DNA of 11,835 nt, from the NCBI GenBank assembly GCA_030695805.1, contig JAUYPG010000075.1, positions 1 to 11,835 of the forward strand, given 5' to 3'. Below, piece by piece: positions 6,249 through 11,835 of the stretch (position 1 is its first letter; each line of letters opens with the position of its first letter). The notes under the pieces were generated by a model. The model was not told the DNA's origin, did not search any database, and saw only the letters and a list, made by a program, of their open reading frames with translations. The DNA comes from Nanobdellota archaeon (GTDB lineage: Bacteria > Patescibacteriota > Minisyncoccia > UBA6257 > GWB1-50-10). The translations under genes were made by a program, and so were the position numbers.

Positions 6249-7709
6249 ATGTCTGAAAATAATGTTGTTGTTCGCTTCAGTGACGTGTCCTTTGGATATG
6301 GCCACAACAGACCCATTCTGAAAGAGGTCTCTTTTTCCGTGCGAAGGGGGGCAAAGGTAGCGCTCATGGGCCAGAACGGCGCCGGGAAAAGCACAATCTT
6401 CCATCTTATTACAAAGTTCCTTGTGCCGGATTCCGGGGGAGTTCATATTACGGGAGCTACGATTGCCCTGGCGCGACAGGTCGTCGGGCAAGATGACGCA
6501 AACCTTTCCGTGCGGGAGTTTTTTAAAAATGCGTTTCCGCGGAAAATATATGATATTGATCCGAAGATTGACGCGGTACTTGAAGTGGTGAACCTTCGCG
6601 CCCCGCACGATCGGATAATTCGTTCGTTTTCGGGGGGACAGCAGGCGCGCCTCCTTCTCGCCTCGGCCCTCATTCAGAATCCCGATATTCTTTTGCTTGA
6701 CGAGCCAACCAACAATCTCGACAAGGAGGCCCTTGACCATCTGAGGCGATTTCTTGTTGAATACAAAAAAACCGTGATCGTCATATCTCATGATGCCGAT
6801 TTTTTGAATGCCTTTACCGAGGGCGTGCTTTACCTTGATGTGTTTACAAAAAAAGTTCAGCAGTTCGCGGGCAATTATTTTGATGTAACGGCAACCATTT
6901 CCGCACAGATCGAGAAAGAAGAGAGGGAAAACGCGAGAGCCGAGAAAATAATTCAAGAGAAAAAAGATAAGGCGAATTTTTTCGCCCACAAGGGCGGAAA
7001 GATGAGGGTGCTTGCGAAACGTATGCGTGATTTGGCCGCGGAAATGGAGGAGGCGAAGGTGGACGTACGGAAAGAAGACGCGCCGATCAGAAATTTTCAT
7101 ATTCCTGTCCAGAGGGACATCGGAGGAGAGATTCTCGGCATCTCTTCTCTCTCCGTCATGTCGAAGGGCCATAAGGCCGTGGAAAAAAAGACGCACATTT
7201 CTCTCCGGAAAAACGGGCGTTTGCTTTTATCCGGGCCGAATGGCATCGGGAAGACAACTCTCCTTGAATCCATCGCGAGCGGAAAGGCAAGGGGAGCAAA
7301 AGTTGCGGCGGGCGTAGAGATCGGCTACTATCGTCAGGATTTTTCAAACCTTGATTTCGAGAGCACGGTCTATGGCGCCTTGAAGAAGGCAATGAAGGTG
7401 CCGGATGAGGGGATACTGCGCTCCGTTGCCGCCGGATTTTTGATTACAAAAGATTTAATCGGTTCGAAAATAGGGGCGCTTTCCGAGGGGCAGAAGGGGC
7501 TTGTCGCCTTCGCGGAACTCGTACTTATGGCCCCGGGCCTGCTCATCCTTGATGAGCCCACGAACCATATTAACTTCCGCCATCTGCCAATTATCGCGAA
7601 AGCCCTGGATGGGTACGAAGGCGCTATGGTTCTCGTAAGTCACGTTCCTGAATTTGTGAGTCGGATTAGAATTGACGAAACACTTGATCTCGGGAGAGGT
7701 TCATTCTAA
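6249..7709 (+). CDS. ABC-F family ATPase (translation factor-like, soluble twin ABC protein)
   Basis: A 486-residue protein of two ABC ATPase domains and no membrane segments, the ABC-F plan. Domain 1 has Walker A GQNGAGKST (41-49), signature SFSGGQ (126-131), Walker B LLLLDEPTNNLD (147-158) and switch His 181. A charged helical linker (about 215-275) corresponds to the P-site tRNA-interaction motif of ABC-F factors. Domain 2 has Walker A GPNGIGKTT (329-337), a weakened signature LSEGQ (411-415), Walker B LLILDEPTNHIN (431-442) with a changed D-loop (INF in place of LD), and His 465. Known ABC-F proteins act on the ribosome to relieve stalling or protect against antibiotics. This one is shorter than most relatives, and its precise role is not predictable. 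A GTG at 6246 just before the ATG is an alternative start; AGGG at 6233-6236 is the only ribosome-site candidate. Confidence 0.93.
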   Translation: MSENNVVVRFSDVSFGYGHNRPILKEVSFSVRRGAKVALMGQNGAGKSTIFHLITKFLVPDSGGVHITGATIALARQVVGQDDANLSVREFFKNAFPRKIYDIDPKIDAVLEVVNLRAPHDRIIRSFSGGQQARLLLASALIQNPDILLLDEPTNNLDKEALDHLRRFLVEYKKTVIVISHDADFLNAFTEGVLYLDVFTKKVQQFAGNYFDVTATISAQIEKEERENARAEKIIQEKKDKANFFAHKGGKMRVLAKRMRDLAAEMEEAKVDVRKEDAPIRNFHIPVQRDIGGEILGISSLSVMSKGHKAVEKKTHISLRKNGRLLLSGPNGIGKTTLLESIASGKARGAKVAAGVEIGYYRQDFSNLDFESTVYGALKKAMKVPDEGILRSVAAGFLITKDLIGSKIGALSEGQKGLVAFAELVLMAPGLLILDEPTNHINFRHLPIIAKALDGYEGAMVLVSHVPEFVSRIRIDETLDLGRGSF

Positions 7710-7849
7710 AGCGCAAATGCAATAACGCCCCAAGCAATTATAAAGGCGGCCCAGACGTAATTCAGCCATTTCGGCCACTTCAGAAGGGACGTGAGGGCGA
7801 TTAGTATTCCCATAAGAATCGCTCCTCCGCCGAAAAATGTATCTGACAT
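7706..7849 (-). CDS. Small membrane protein, 47 residues
   Basis: This minus-strand ORF begins with ATG at 7849-7847 and ends with TAG at 7708-7706. It encodes two hydrophobic segments (about residues 8-21 and 30-47) around a short basic, tryptophan-containing turn, SLLKWPKWLNY. It lies 15 nt after the stop of the 227-residue membrane protein gene on the same strand and is probably the last gene of that operon. Its stop overlaps that of the convergent ABC-F gene by 4 nt. No Shine-Dalgarno is visible. A TATAAT (plus coordinates 7864-7869) 14 nt before the ATG could give it a separate transcript. I do not recognise a family. The composition and context support a real gene, but it is short. Confidence 0.6.
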   Translation of the reverse strand: MSDTFFGGGAILMGILIALTSLLKWPKWLNYVWAAFIIAWGVIAFAL

Positions 7850-7864
7850 ATATATTGATAAAAA

Positions 7865-8548
7865 TTATATAGCGTTCGACCTTTTCACAAGTGTTCGCAA
7901 AGAAAAAAGATGAAGCATGAGAGCAAGGGGTACGGCAAAAAGAGGAATCAAGGCGAGGGGATGGAGAGAAAGGGGTTCGGTTGAGGGGGTGAGAGGCAAC
8001 ATTTGAAGCGGTCGGGGAAAGCCGAGCGTGCCGATGCCAAGAGCCATAACCAAGTCAAGAATTCCCAATATATTCCATGCAATGGCGACCCGTCTCGCGA
8101 AGGGTTTCTTTTTGAAACAGAAATACGCGATAAAAGGCGCGGTAACACCAACTAATATATCACCGTATCCGGAAGGGAAGGCGAATGCGGCCGGAAGGAC
8201 GCCCGCCTGATATAGGAAGAGAAAGTTTACTCCCACTACCCGATATGTTTGAATTCCGATGAGCCAGTGCTGGGGGATGACGTCGGTAATCGTCCGTATC
8301 CTCTTCGATGCATACGCTTTTTGAAGAAACATAAAGAGAACTAAAAAACCAAGCATGATGTTCGGCGCGACCAAAGGATTTATGGCAAAAAATCGCGTTT
8401 TACTGAGAAAAGTGACCGCAAAAAACCAAAGGAATAAAACCGTTGCGGCGCTAAAGGAGTATACGAGCGGTTTTCGCAATCTTCTTACCGCGGCATGAAA
8501 TATCACCCAAATTGAAACCGCAAAAAGAAAAGTAATAGCAATATCCAT
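7865..8548 (-). CDS. Uncharacterised multi-pass membrane protein
   Basis: A 227-residue protein with about six or seven hydrophobic segments connected by short loops. It contains features of a widespread unnamed bacterial membrane family: IPQHWLIGIQTYRVVG in the middle, then FAFPSGYGDILVG, then WNILGILDLVMALGIGTL, and a C-terminal Pro/Leu-rich segment with a helix containing His. The Gly-Asp pair in the third segment and the Asp in the fourth are charged residues inside the membrane, so a transport or lipid-related job is possible, but no function is known to me. The start chosen is the ATG at 8548, 2 nt after the stop of the upstream M23-like gene, implying translational coupling. A TTG at 8563, overlapping that stop, is less likely. 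Confidence 0.8.
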   Translation of the reverse strand: MDIAITFLFAVSIWVIFHAAVRRLRKPLVYSFSAATVLFLWFFAVTFLSKTRFFAINPLVAPNIMLGFLVLFMFLQKAYASKRIRTITDVIPQHWLIGIQTYRVVGVNFLFLYQAGVLPAAFAFPSGYGDILVGVTAPFIAYFCFKKKPFARRVAIAWNILGILDLVMALGIGTLGFPRPLQMLPLTPSTEPLSLHPLALIPLFAVPLALMLHLFSLRTLVKRSNAI

Positions 8549-8550
8549 AT

Positions 8551-9639
8551 CTAAAACGAACAAAGAAGCTTTGGGCCCTCAAGAAGCCCCCGATACTGCG
8601 CTTGTTTTTCTCCAGCGTAAAAGTCCGTCCAGCAAACCGCGTATCCGTGCATACCATATGAGTTGTACTCCCTACCAAGCACTCCTTTTTCTTTCATATA
8701 ATAAAGCCCAAAATCCCAATTTCCTGATTGAAGATTGCCGGTAGTGTATCCAATGAGGTCCCCGGCCTGAAACTGAATTTTATTGACGAAAGGAGTCGTC
8801 CGGCTGTCTCCGACCTTGGGAGTTCCCGGCAATTGTTCTCGAATGGCGGAGATGGGTTCGTCTATGTGGTCGAATTTCACTTGATAATTGCAATTGTTGT
8901 TCACGATAAAAAACAGAAGGTACTGCGCCGGACTCTCCGCGTTGTTTTTTGCGTACGCGCCGGAATCGAGGGTCATGGCGATAGGCGCGTAGACCGGCAC
9001 ACGCGCTCCTCCGGTCCAGACAAACGAATGCCCCTTCGGACCTTCGGAAGAAGGGGAGCCGGGCGCGGTAATTTTTTGAATTTTGGAGAAGTCGGTGAAA
9101 TAGTTTGTAAGTTGGGGCTTTATATCGTCGGCGCACGCTTGCGGCGCCGAAGAAGGAGAGGAAGAAGCAGAAGAGAGTGATGGAACCTTATTGGGATTTA
9201 ATGCCTCGAGCATATTTCGAAGTTTTTCGATAAGCGTGGGCGAGGTTCCGAGAGACGCTTCTTTGTCCAGTCCGCTCGCTAAGCGCGTATAGTGATCCGG
9301 CCCGATGGTGTTTCCGGCCTCAAAAAGAACCGTGATTTCCCGTTCAAGGCCAGTAATTTCTGTACTTTTTGTTCGGGACGGCGTAGGTACTGGTCGGGTA
9401 ATTGTTCGAACCGGATATGCTTCTCTAACTTCTATAGAATCACCCGATGGTTCTCGCGATGATTCTCGAAAAGCTTCAGAGATTTTTTTCGGGATCGGAG
9501 TAACGGTTTCCGGAACTGGGACCGTGACCGCCCCTTGTTTGTTTTCTTTTAATTTTGAAACAACAATAAAAGAACTCGCCGCGCCCAAAACAGCAACTAC
9601 GGCAAGAATTACAATAATCGGTACAAACCCACGCTCCAT
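8551..9639 (-). CDS. Membrane-anchored protein with degenerate M23/LytM-like domain (1)
   Basis: A 362-residue protein. A single N-terminal hydrophobic helix (about 5-27) follows a very short MERGF start. A long polar linker rich in Ser, Thr, Pro and Glu comes next (30-170). The C-terminal domain (about 175-340) has the beta-strand order of LytM/M23 metallopeptidases: VPVYAPIAMTLDSGAY, then VKFDHIDEP (where active enzymes have Y-x-H-L), then FQAGDLIGYTTG, then WDFGLYYM. The HxxxD and final HxH zinc motifs are not present, so peptidase activity is unlikely; binding to the cell wall or a partner is an inference. Four Cys (169, 250, 336, 360) could form disulphides outside the membrane. The protein looks paralogous in plan to the next gene upstream. 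The downstream membrane gene starts 2 nt after its stop. Confidence 0.75.
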   Translation of the reverse strand: MERGFVPIIVILAVVAVLGAASSFIVVSKLKENKQGAVTVPVPETVTPIPKKISEAFRESSREPSGDSIEVREAYPVRTITRPVPTPSRTKSTEITGLEREITVLFEAGNTIGPDHYTRLASGLDKEASLGTSPTLIEKLRNMLEALNPNKVPSLSSASSSPSSAPQACADDIKPQLTNYFTDFSKIQKITAPGSPSSEGPKGHSFVWTGGARVPVYAPIAMTLDSGAYAKNNAESPAQYLLFFIVNNNCNYQVKFDHIDEPISAIREQLPGTPKVGDSRTTPFVNKIQFQAGDLIGYTTGNLQSGNWDFGLYYMKEKGVLGREYNSYGMHGYAVCWTDFYAGEKQAQYRGLLEGPKLLCSF

Positions 9640-9646
9640 ATAATTA

Positions 9647-9655
9647 ATTATATCA
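9647..9655 (-). promoter_or_regulatory. Extended -10 promoter giving a leaderless mRNA
   Basis: On the minus strand TGATATAAT, an extended -10 with a perfect TATAAT, ends 7 nt before the ATG at 9639. A start point 6-8 nt downstream would fall on or next to the ATG, so the transcript would have practically no leader. There is no Shine-Dalgarno and no convincing -35 box, both consistent with an extended -10 leaderless promoter. Confidence 0.5.
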
Positions 9656-9744
9656 TTTGTCTTGGGCGATACCCTACCGCTTGCGGTGCGGCAATCTACT
9701 GAAAACGGGGGTCAGCCACTGTTTTTACTCACTTGCAAAAAAAT

Positions 9745-9760
9745 ACGCCCTTTCAGGCGT
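9745..9760 (-). terminator. Intrinsic terminator of the second M23-like gene
   Basis: On the minus strand ACGCC, loop TGAAAG, GGCGT is followed by A and seven T residues (the plus-strand A-run at 9737-9743). It lies about 110 nt after the stop at 9869 of the same-strand gene. On the plus strand the same stem is followed by TTCTTTTT, so it could stop transcripts from both sides. The stem is only 5 bp but all but one pair is G-C. Confidence 0.55.
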
Positions 9761-9801
9761 TTCTTTTTCTGTTCGCTCCCCGGATGGGACGATTTTCCTT
9801 G

Positions 9802-9841
9802 TCCGCCATAGTCCCGAGTGTAATCGAGGGACAAAGGCGGA
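9802..9841. repeat. Hairpin element between the two M23-like genes
   Basis: TCCGCC (9802-9807) and GTCCC (9811-9815) pair with GGGAC (9828-9832) and GGCGGA (9836-9841) in a single symmetric hairpin, with a 3x3 internal loop and a 12-nt top loop. The GTCCC...GGGAC core also occurs in the hairpin after ftsZ (3802-3820). No T-tract follows, so a dispersed repeat is more likely than a terminator. The rest of the 229-nt intergenic region (9640-9868) holds the terminator, the promoter, and a small ACCGC-TT-GCGGT hairpin at 9676-9687. Confidence 0.6.
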
Positions 9842-9868
9842 GAACCATGTTTACTAGCGGATGGTTAT

Positions 9869-10852
9869 TTAATCAAGTAAGGTTTCGTAAACGCAGCCGG
9901 GGTAAAGATGTTTTTCTTCATTATAAAGATTGGCGTTGCCCTTGAATTCCTCCCAGTCCTTCATGTGTTGGGATACTTTTTGTTGGTATTCTAACAAAAG
10001 CTCTGGAGCAAAAAGTTTGAACGGACAATAGGTGAGCGGACGGTTGGCAGAAGAGGGGCCCCAGATCATAATTTCTGTTCTCCCAAATGCGCCGCCCAGC
10101 GTGCCCGCCTTGCCAAGAATGTCGCCGGCCCTCACACTATCTCCCTCAAACACCTTGATGTTGCTTACATGGTCGTGCCCTACGGTCCATTGAGAATGTA
10201 TTTTTGGTTGAATGAGAATTTCATAGTCTTGTGTTTGCGGCTGATAAACGATTTTTGTAATAACGCCATCGATTGCGGCAAATACGTCTGCGTCCGCTGC
10301 GATACGATATTCAAATGTGGGAAGAATTTTTGTGCCGCCTTCAGAACTTTCTACTTCCACGCCGTATTCAAGAAATACTTTTTTTTCGGATGGTAAAAAT
10401 ATAAACGCTCCGGCCCGATTGGTATTTTTATCCCAGGGTTCAAAATTTACCCCCAAATTTTTTAGAACAGGCGGTTTATCCTCTTCTATAATCGTCTTTT
10501 GGGGTGATGCGGGCGGCGCTGATTTTGGTTTTGGTTCCGGTTGCGGTTGAGACTTGGGTGGTTGTATGGGCTGCACTGGAGAAGGAATCGGCTCAATCGG
10601 ACTTGTCACACTATTACCAACTGCTTGTGTCTCAAGGGACCGTGTGGGCGCCTCCGTTTCTGGCGGAGATACTTTTTGCTGTGCTGATTCTTGAGAAGTC
10701 GGCGCCCTCTTTTCTCGCAACACCAAAAATCCGCCGACTCCAGTCAGAACGATGACGGCGATAATACCTAACAAAATTACTTGCGAAAATCCTTGCTTGC
10801 CCTGAGCTTGCCTGTCCCGAGTCTTGTTGAGGGGTCGAATGGGTTGGTTCAT
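9869..10852 (-). CDS. Membrane-anchored protein with degenerate M23/LytM-like domain (2)
   Basis: A 327-residue protein. A basic cytoplasmic tail (1-20) precedes a transmembrane helix (about 22-45) that opens with GFSQVILLGIIAVI, resembling the cleavage region of type IV prepilins but without the usual Glu at position 5. A proline-rich linker follows (84-118, many PxP units). The C-terminal domain has the LytM/M23 pattern: YRIAADADVFAAIDGVITKI (182-201), TVGHDHVSNIKVFEGDSVRAG (223-243) and DILGKAGTLGG (244-254). Then RTEIMIW (258-264) replaces the HLHFE motif that carries a zinc ligand, and the HxxxD motif is absent. It is therefore probably a non-enzymatic relative, perhaps binding peptidoglycan or regulating another hydrolase. 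Two Cys (276, 320) could form a disulphide. The start is ATG; only a weak GAG precedes it. Confidence 0.78.
   Translation of the reverse strand: MNQPIRPLNKTRDRQAQGKQGFSQVILLGIIAVIVLTGVGGFLVLREKRAPTSQESAQQKVSPPETEAPTRSLETQAVGNSVTSPIEPIPSPVQPIQPPKSQPQPEPKPKSAPPASPQKTIIEEDKPPVLKNLGVNFEPWDKNTNRAGAFIFLPSEKKVFLEYGVEVESSEGGTKILPTFEYRIAADADVFAAIDGVITKIVYQPQTQDYEILIQPKIHSQWTVGHDHVSNIKVFEGDSVRAGDILGKAGTLGGAFGRTEIMIWGPSSANRPLTYCPFKLFAPELLLEYQQKVSQHMKDWEEFKGNANLYNEEKHLYPGCVYETLLD
10796..10840. repeat. Imperfect tandem repeat inside the N-terminal coding region
   Basis: Read on the minus strand, CAAGACTCGGGACAGG is followed directly by CAAGCTCAGGGCAAG, two imperfect copies of one unit. They encode the basic tail before the transmembrane helix of the M23-like protein 2. 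From memory, the CAAGCTCAGGG core resembles dispersed repeats in many bacterial genomes; this is not tested here. Confidence 0.45.
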
Positions 10853-10905
10853 TGATTCTATTTTATCTCGTTTTTGCGAAAAGTTCTAACTCCACGAGCG
10901 GTATT

Positions 10906-10938
10906 AAAAATAACCAGCTTAGAATCTGGTTATTTTTT
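10906..10938 (-). terminator. Two-way intrinsic terminator
   Basis: AAAAATAACCAG (10906-10917) pairs exactly with CTGGTTATTTTT (10926-10937) around an 8-nt loop. The A/T-rich base of the stem supplies a T-run on both strands (TTTTTT to 10938 on plus; TTTTTAAT on minus). On the minus strand it follows the unknown 241-residue gene by about 100 nt and precedes the M23-like gene 2. It therefore isolates the two transcripts. The remaining part of 10853-11038 shows no gene I can support. Confidence 0.75.
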
Positions 10939-11038
10939 AAGTGCTCCGCGGACTGGAAGCCGTACGAACCGCAATTATGGCTACGAAAGGAAATCCATTT
11001 ACGGTTGTGCATAGCTGGTAATATTCTACCGATCTCCA

Positions 11039-11764
11039 TCAAACCTCGCCCCTGAAGCGTTTTAAGGCCCAATACAAAGGGACGAGAAGCCTTTTATGTT
11101 TTGGGAAGATTTTATGTAAAACCACATATTCGTTAGCGTCATTATAAACCAACGCCACCTCGTCAAAGGTAATAATTTCTCTCATCTCGGATAGGGAGAT
11201 CGCTAATTCAGAAAAATTGAAACTATTTTTATTGAAAGGTTCTGCTGGTTGAAGCGTTACTGAAAGAATGGTTCCTTTCATATTGCCGTAATGAGAAAGA
11301 ACATTCTTGAACCAGTCTACAAATGCTTCGTTTGTGTGAGGTAGATGTCTTTCAGGATATCGTTTGATTTGGAAAGAGATGCCCTTATTTGCTAACTTTA
11401 TCAAACAATCTATATGTGTTGCATTTTCAAAGCCCGAAACTAAACCTTCGTACGATTTTACATTGTTCGTATCGACATTTCTTCGCATTGCGAAACAAAT
11501 CTCTGTTTCGTCATCGGGAAAATAAAAATCTGACAGTTGCAGGGCCGTAATCACTTCTGCATTTTCGGTCTTTCGCACCGATAATTCGCTTTCTGTGTTA
11601 ATAGCATCCATCAACTCCCCGGTTTGAGTATTAAGCTGTTTTTCTATCTCTTCACGACTAAACTTTTCTAAACATTTATAAAAGAGATTGCGAACAAAAT
11701 TTCTTCTGGATAATCCCAGAAGATCACGCAAGCCTTTTCTTGAAATACAAAACGGGTTTTCCAT
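11039..11764 (-). CDS. Uncharacterised protein, 241 residues
   Basis: I do not recognise a family. The N-terminal 45 residues are basic and helical (RKGLRDLLGLSRRNFVRNLF). The centre (about 70-175) alternates short strands and helices. It contains THIDCLIKLANKGISFQIKRY (116-136), where D119 followed by Q132-x-K134 resembles the D-x(n)-(E/Q)-x-K core of PD-(D/E)XK nucleases; this is a weak, single-sequence hint only. Cys residues at 6, 31, 90 and 120 do not form an obvious metal site. No signal peptide or membrane segment is seen, so it is probably cytoplasmic. The ATG comes 5 nt after the stop of the preceding partial gene, with no Shine-Dalgarno, so the two are likely coupled. It ends in TGA. 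A good terminator lies about 100 nt downstream. Confidence 0.7.
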   Translation of the reverse strand: MENPFCISRKGLRDLLGLSRRNFVRNLFYKCLEKFSREEIEKQLNTQTGELMDAINTESELSVRKTENAEVITALQLSDFYFPDDETEICFAMRRNVDTNNVKSYEGLVSGFENATHIDCLIKLANKGISFQIKRYPERHLPHTNEAFVDWFKNVLSHYGNMKGTILSVTLQPAEPFNKNSFNFSELAISLSEMREIITFDEVALVYNDANEYVVLHKIFPKHKRLLVPLYWALKRFRGEV

Positions 11765-11769
11765 AAAAT

Positions 11770-11835
11770 TTATTCTTGTTTGCGTCTTGCTTGATCCATC
11801 ATCTCAGGAGGAAAACGTTTCCATTTTCCTTTTAC
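11770..11835 (-). CDS. C-terminal end of an unknown gene (5' end outside window)
   Basis: The minus-strand frame from the window edge encodes 21 residues ending RFPPEMMDQARRKQE, with TAA at 11772-11770. The gene that follows starts 5 nt later on the same strand, which supports this frame being the real end of a co-transcribed gene. The fragment is too short and charged to assign a function. Confidence 0.5.
   Translation of the reverse strand, partial: VKGKWKRFPPEMMDQARRKQE

Noticed and set aside
6216..7196. Long minus-strand ORF (326 codons) opposite the ABC-F gene
   Set aside because: It is antisense to an ABC-F gene with all motifs intact, and its translation has no domain-like pattern. 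It arises from the codon bias of the real gene.
8549..8563. TTG start at 8563 for the multi-pass membrane protein
   Set aside because: The ATG at 8548 lies 2 nt after the upstream stop, the coupled arrangement. The TTG would add only five residues and has no ribosome site.
11039..11041. Recoded TGA (glycine code of some CPR groups)
   Set aside because: No gene contains an in-frame TGA, and the one gene ending in TGA is of sensible length. The standard bacterial code is sufficient.
10863..11072. Minus-strand ORF of 69 codons running through the terminator at 10906-10938
   Set aside because: It overlaps the end of the 241-residue gene in another frame and reads through an obvious terminator. 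There is no ribosome site.

Overview
The window looks like a piece of a small-genome bacterium of the Candidate Phyla Radiation (Patescibacteria, probably Parcubacteria-like). This placement is an inference. It rests on the lone, divergent PurM homologue with no other purine genes in view, the minimal translation and division genes, the several membrane-anchored proteins with low-complexity linkers that have no clear named relatives, the tRNA gene without an encoded CCA, and the weak or absent Shine-Dalgarno sites. No rRNA or other decisive marker is present. Standard stop codons fit every gene.

Left part (1-3800, plus strand) is a translation and division block. It holds the 3' end of a bS21 (rpsU) gene, yqeY, ybeY, ftsA and ftsZ. 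The first three are separated by 1-2 nt and must be one operon. A 118-nt repeat-rich spacer precedes ftsA, and a 36-nt near-ideal palindrome sits between ftsA and ftsZ. ybeY carries an in-frame insertion built from two inverted repeats.

Middle part (3800-5480) contains tRNA-Lys(UUU) with its own promoter and a purM-like gene, both on the minus strand, each close to a strong hairpin. The purM-like gene diverges from a plus-strand pair, a ZIP metal transporter and an ABC-F ATPase. The divergent intergenic region holds a 44-nt interrupted palindrome and a short ORF with a strong Shine-Dalgarno that overlaps the ZIP start codon.

Right part (7706-11835) is entirely minus strand. Reading leftwards, it has the end of an unknown gene, a 241-residue unknown protein with a weak nuclease-like motif, a terminator, a membrane-anchored degenerate M23/LytM-like protein, a terminator, a second such protein, a multi-pass membrane protein and a 47-residue membrane protein. 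The last three form one operon, which converges on and overlaps the ABC-F stop codon by 4 nt.

The most unusual feature of the window is its density of perfect or near-perfect palindromes, both between genes and inside coding sequence. No CRISPR array, transposase or phage gene was seen. I cannot show a complete new system. The best candidates for new biology are the two degenerate M23-like surface proteins with their membrane partners, the leader-ORF/palindrome control region of the ZIP gene, and the repeat insertions inside genes.
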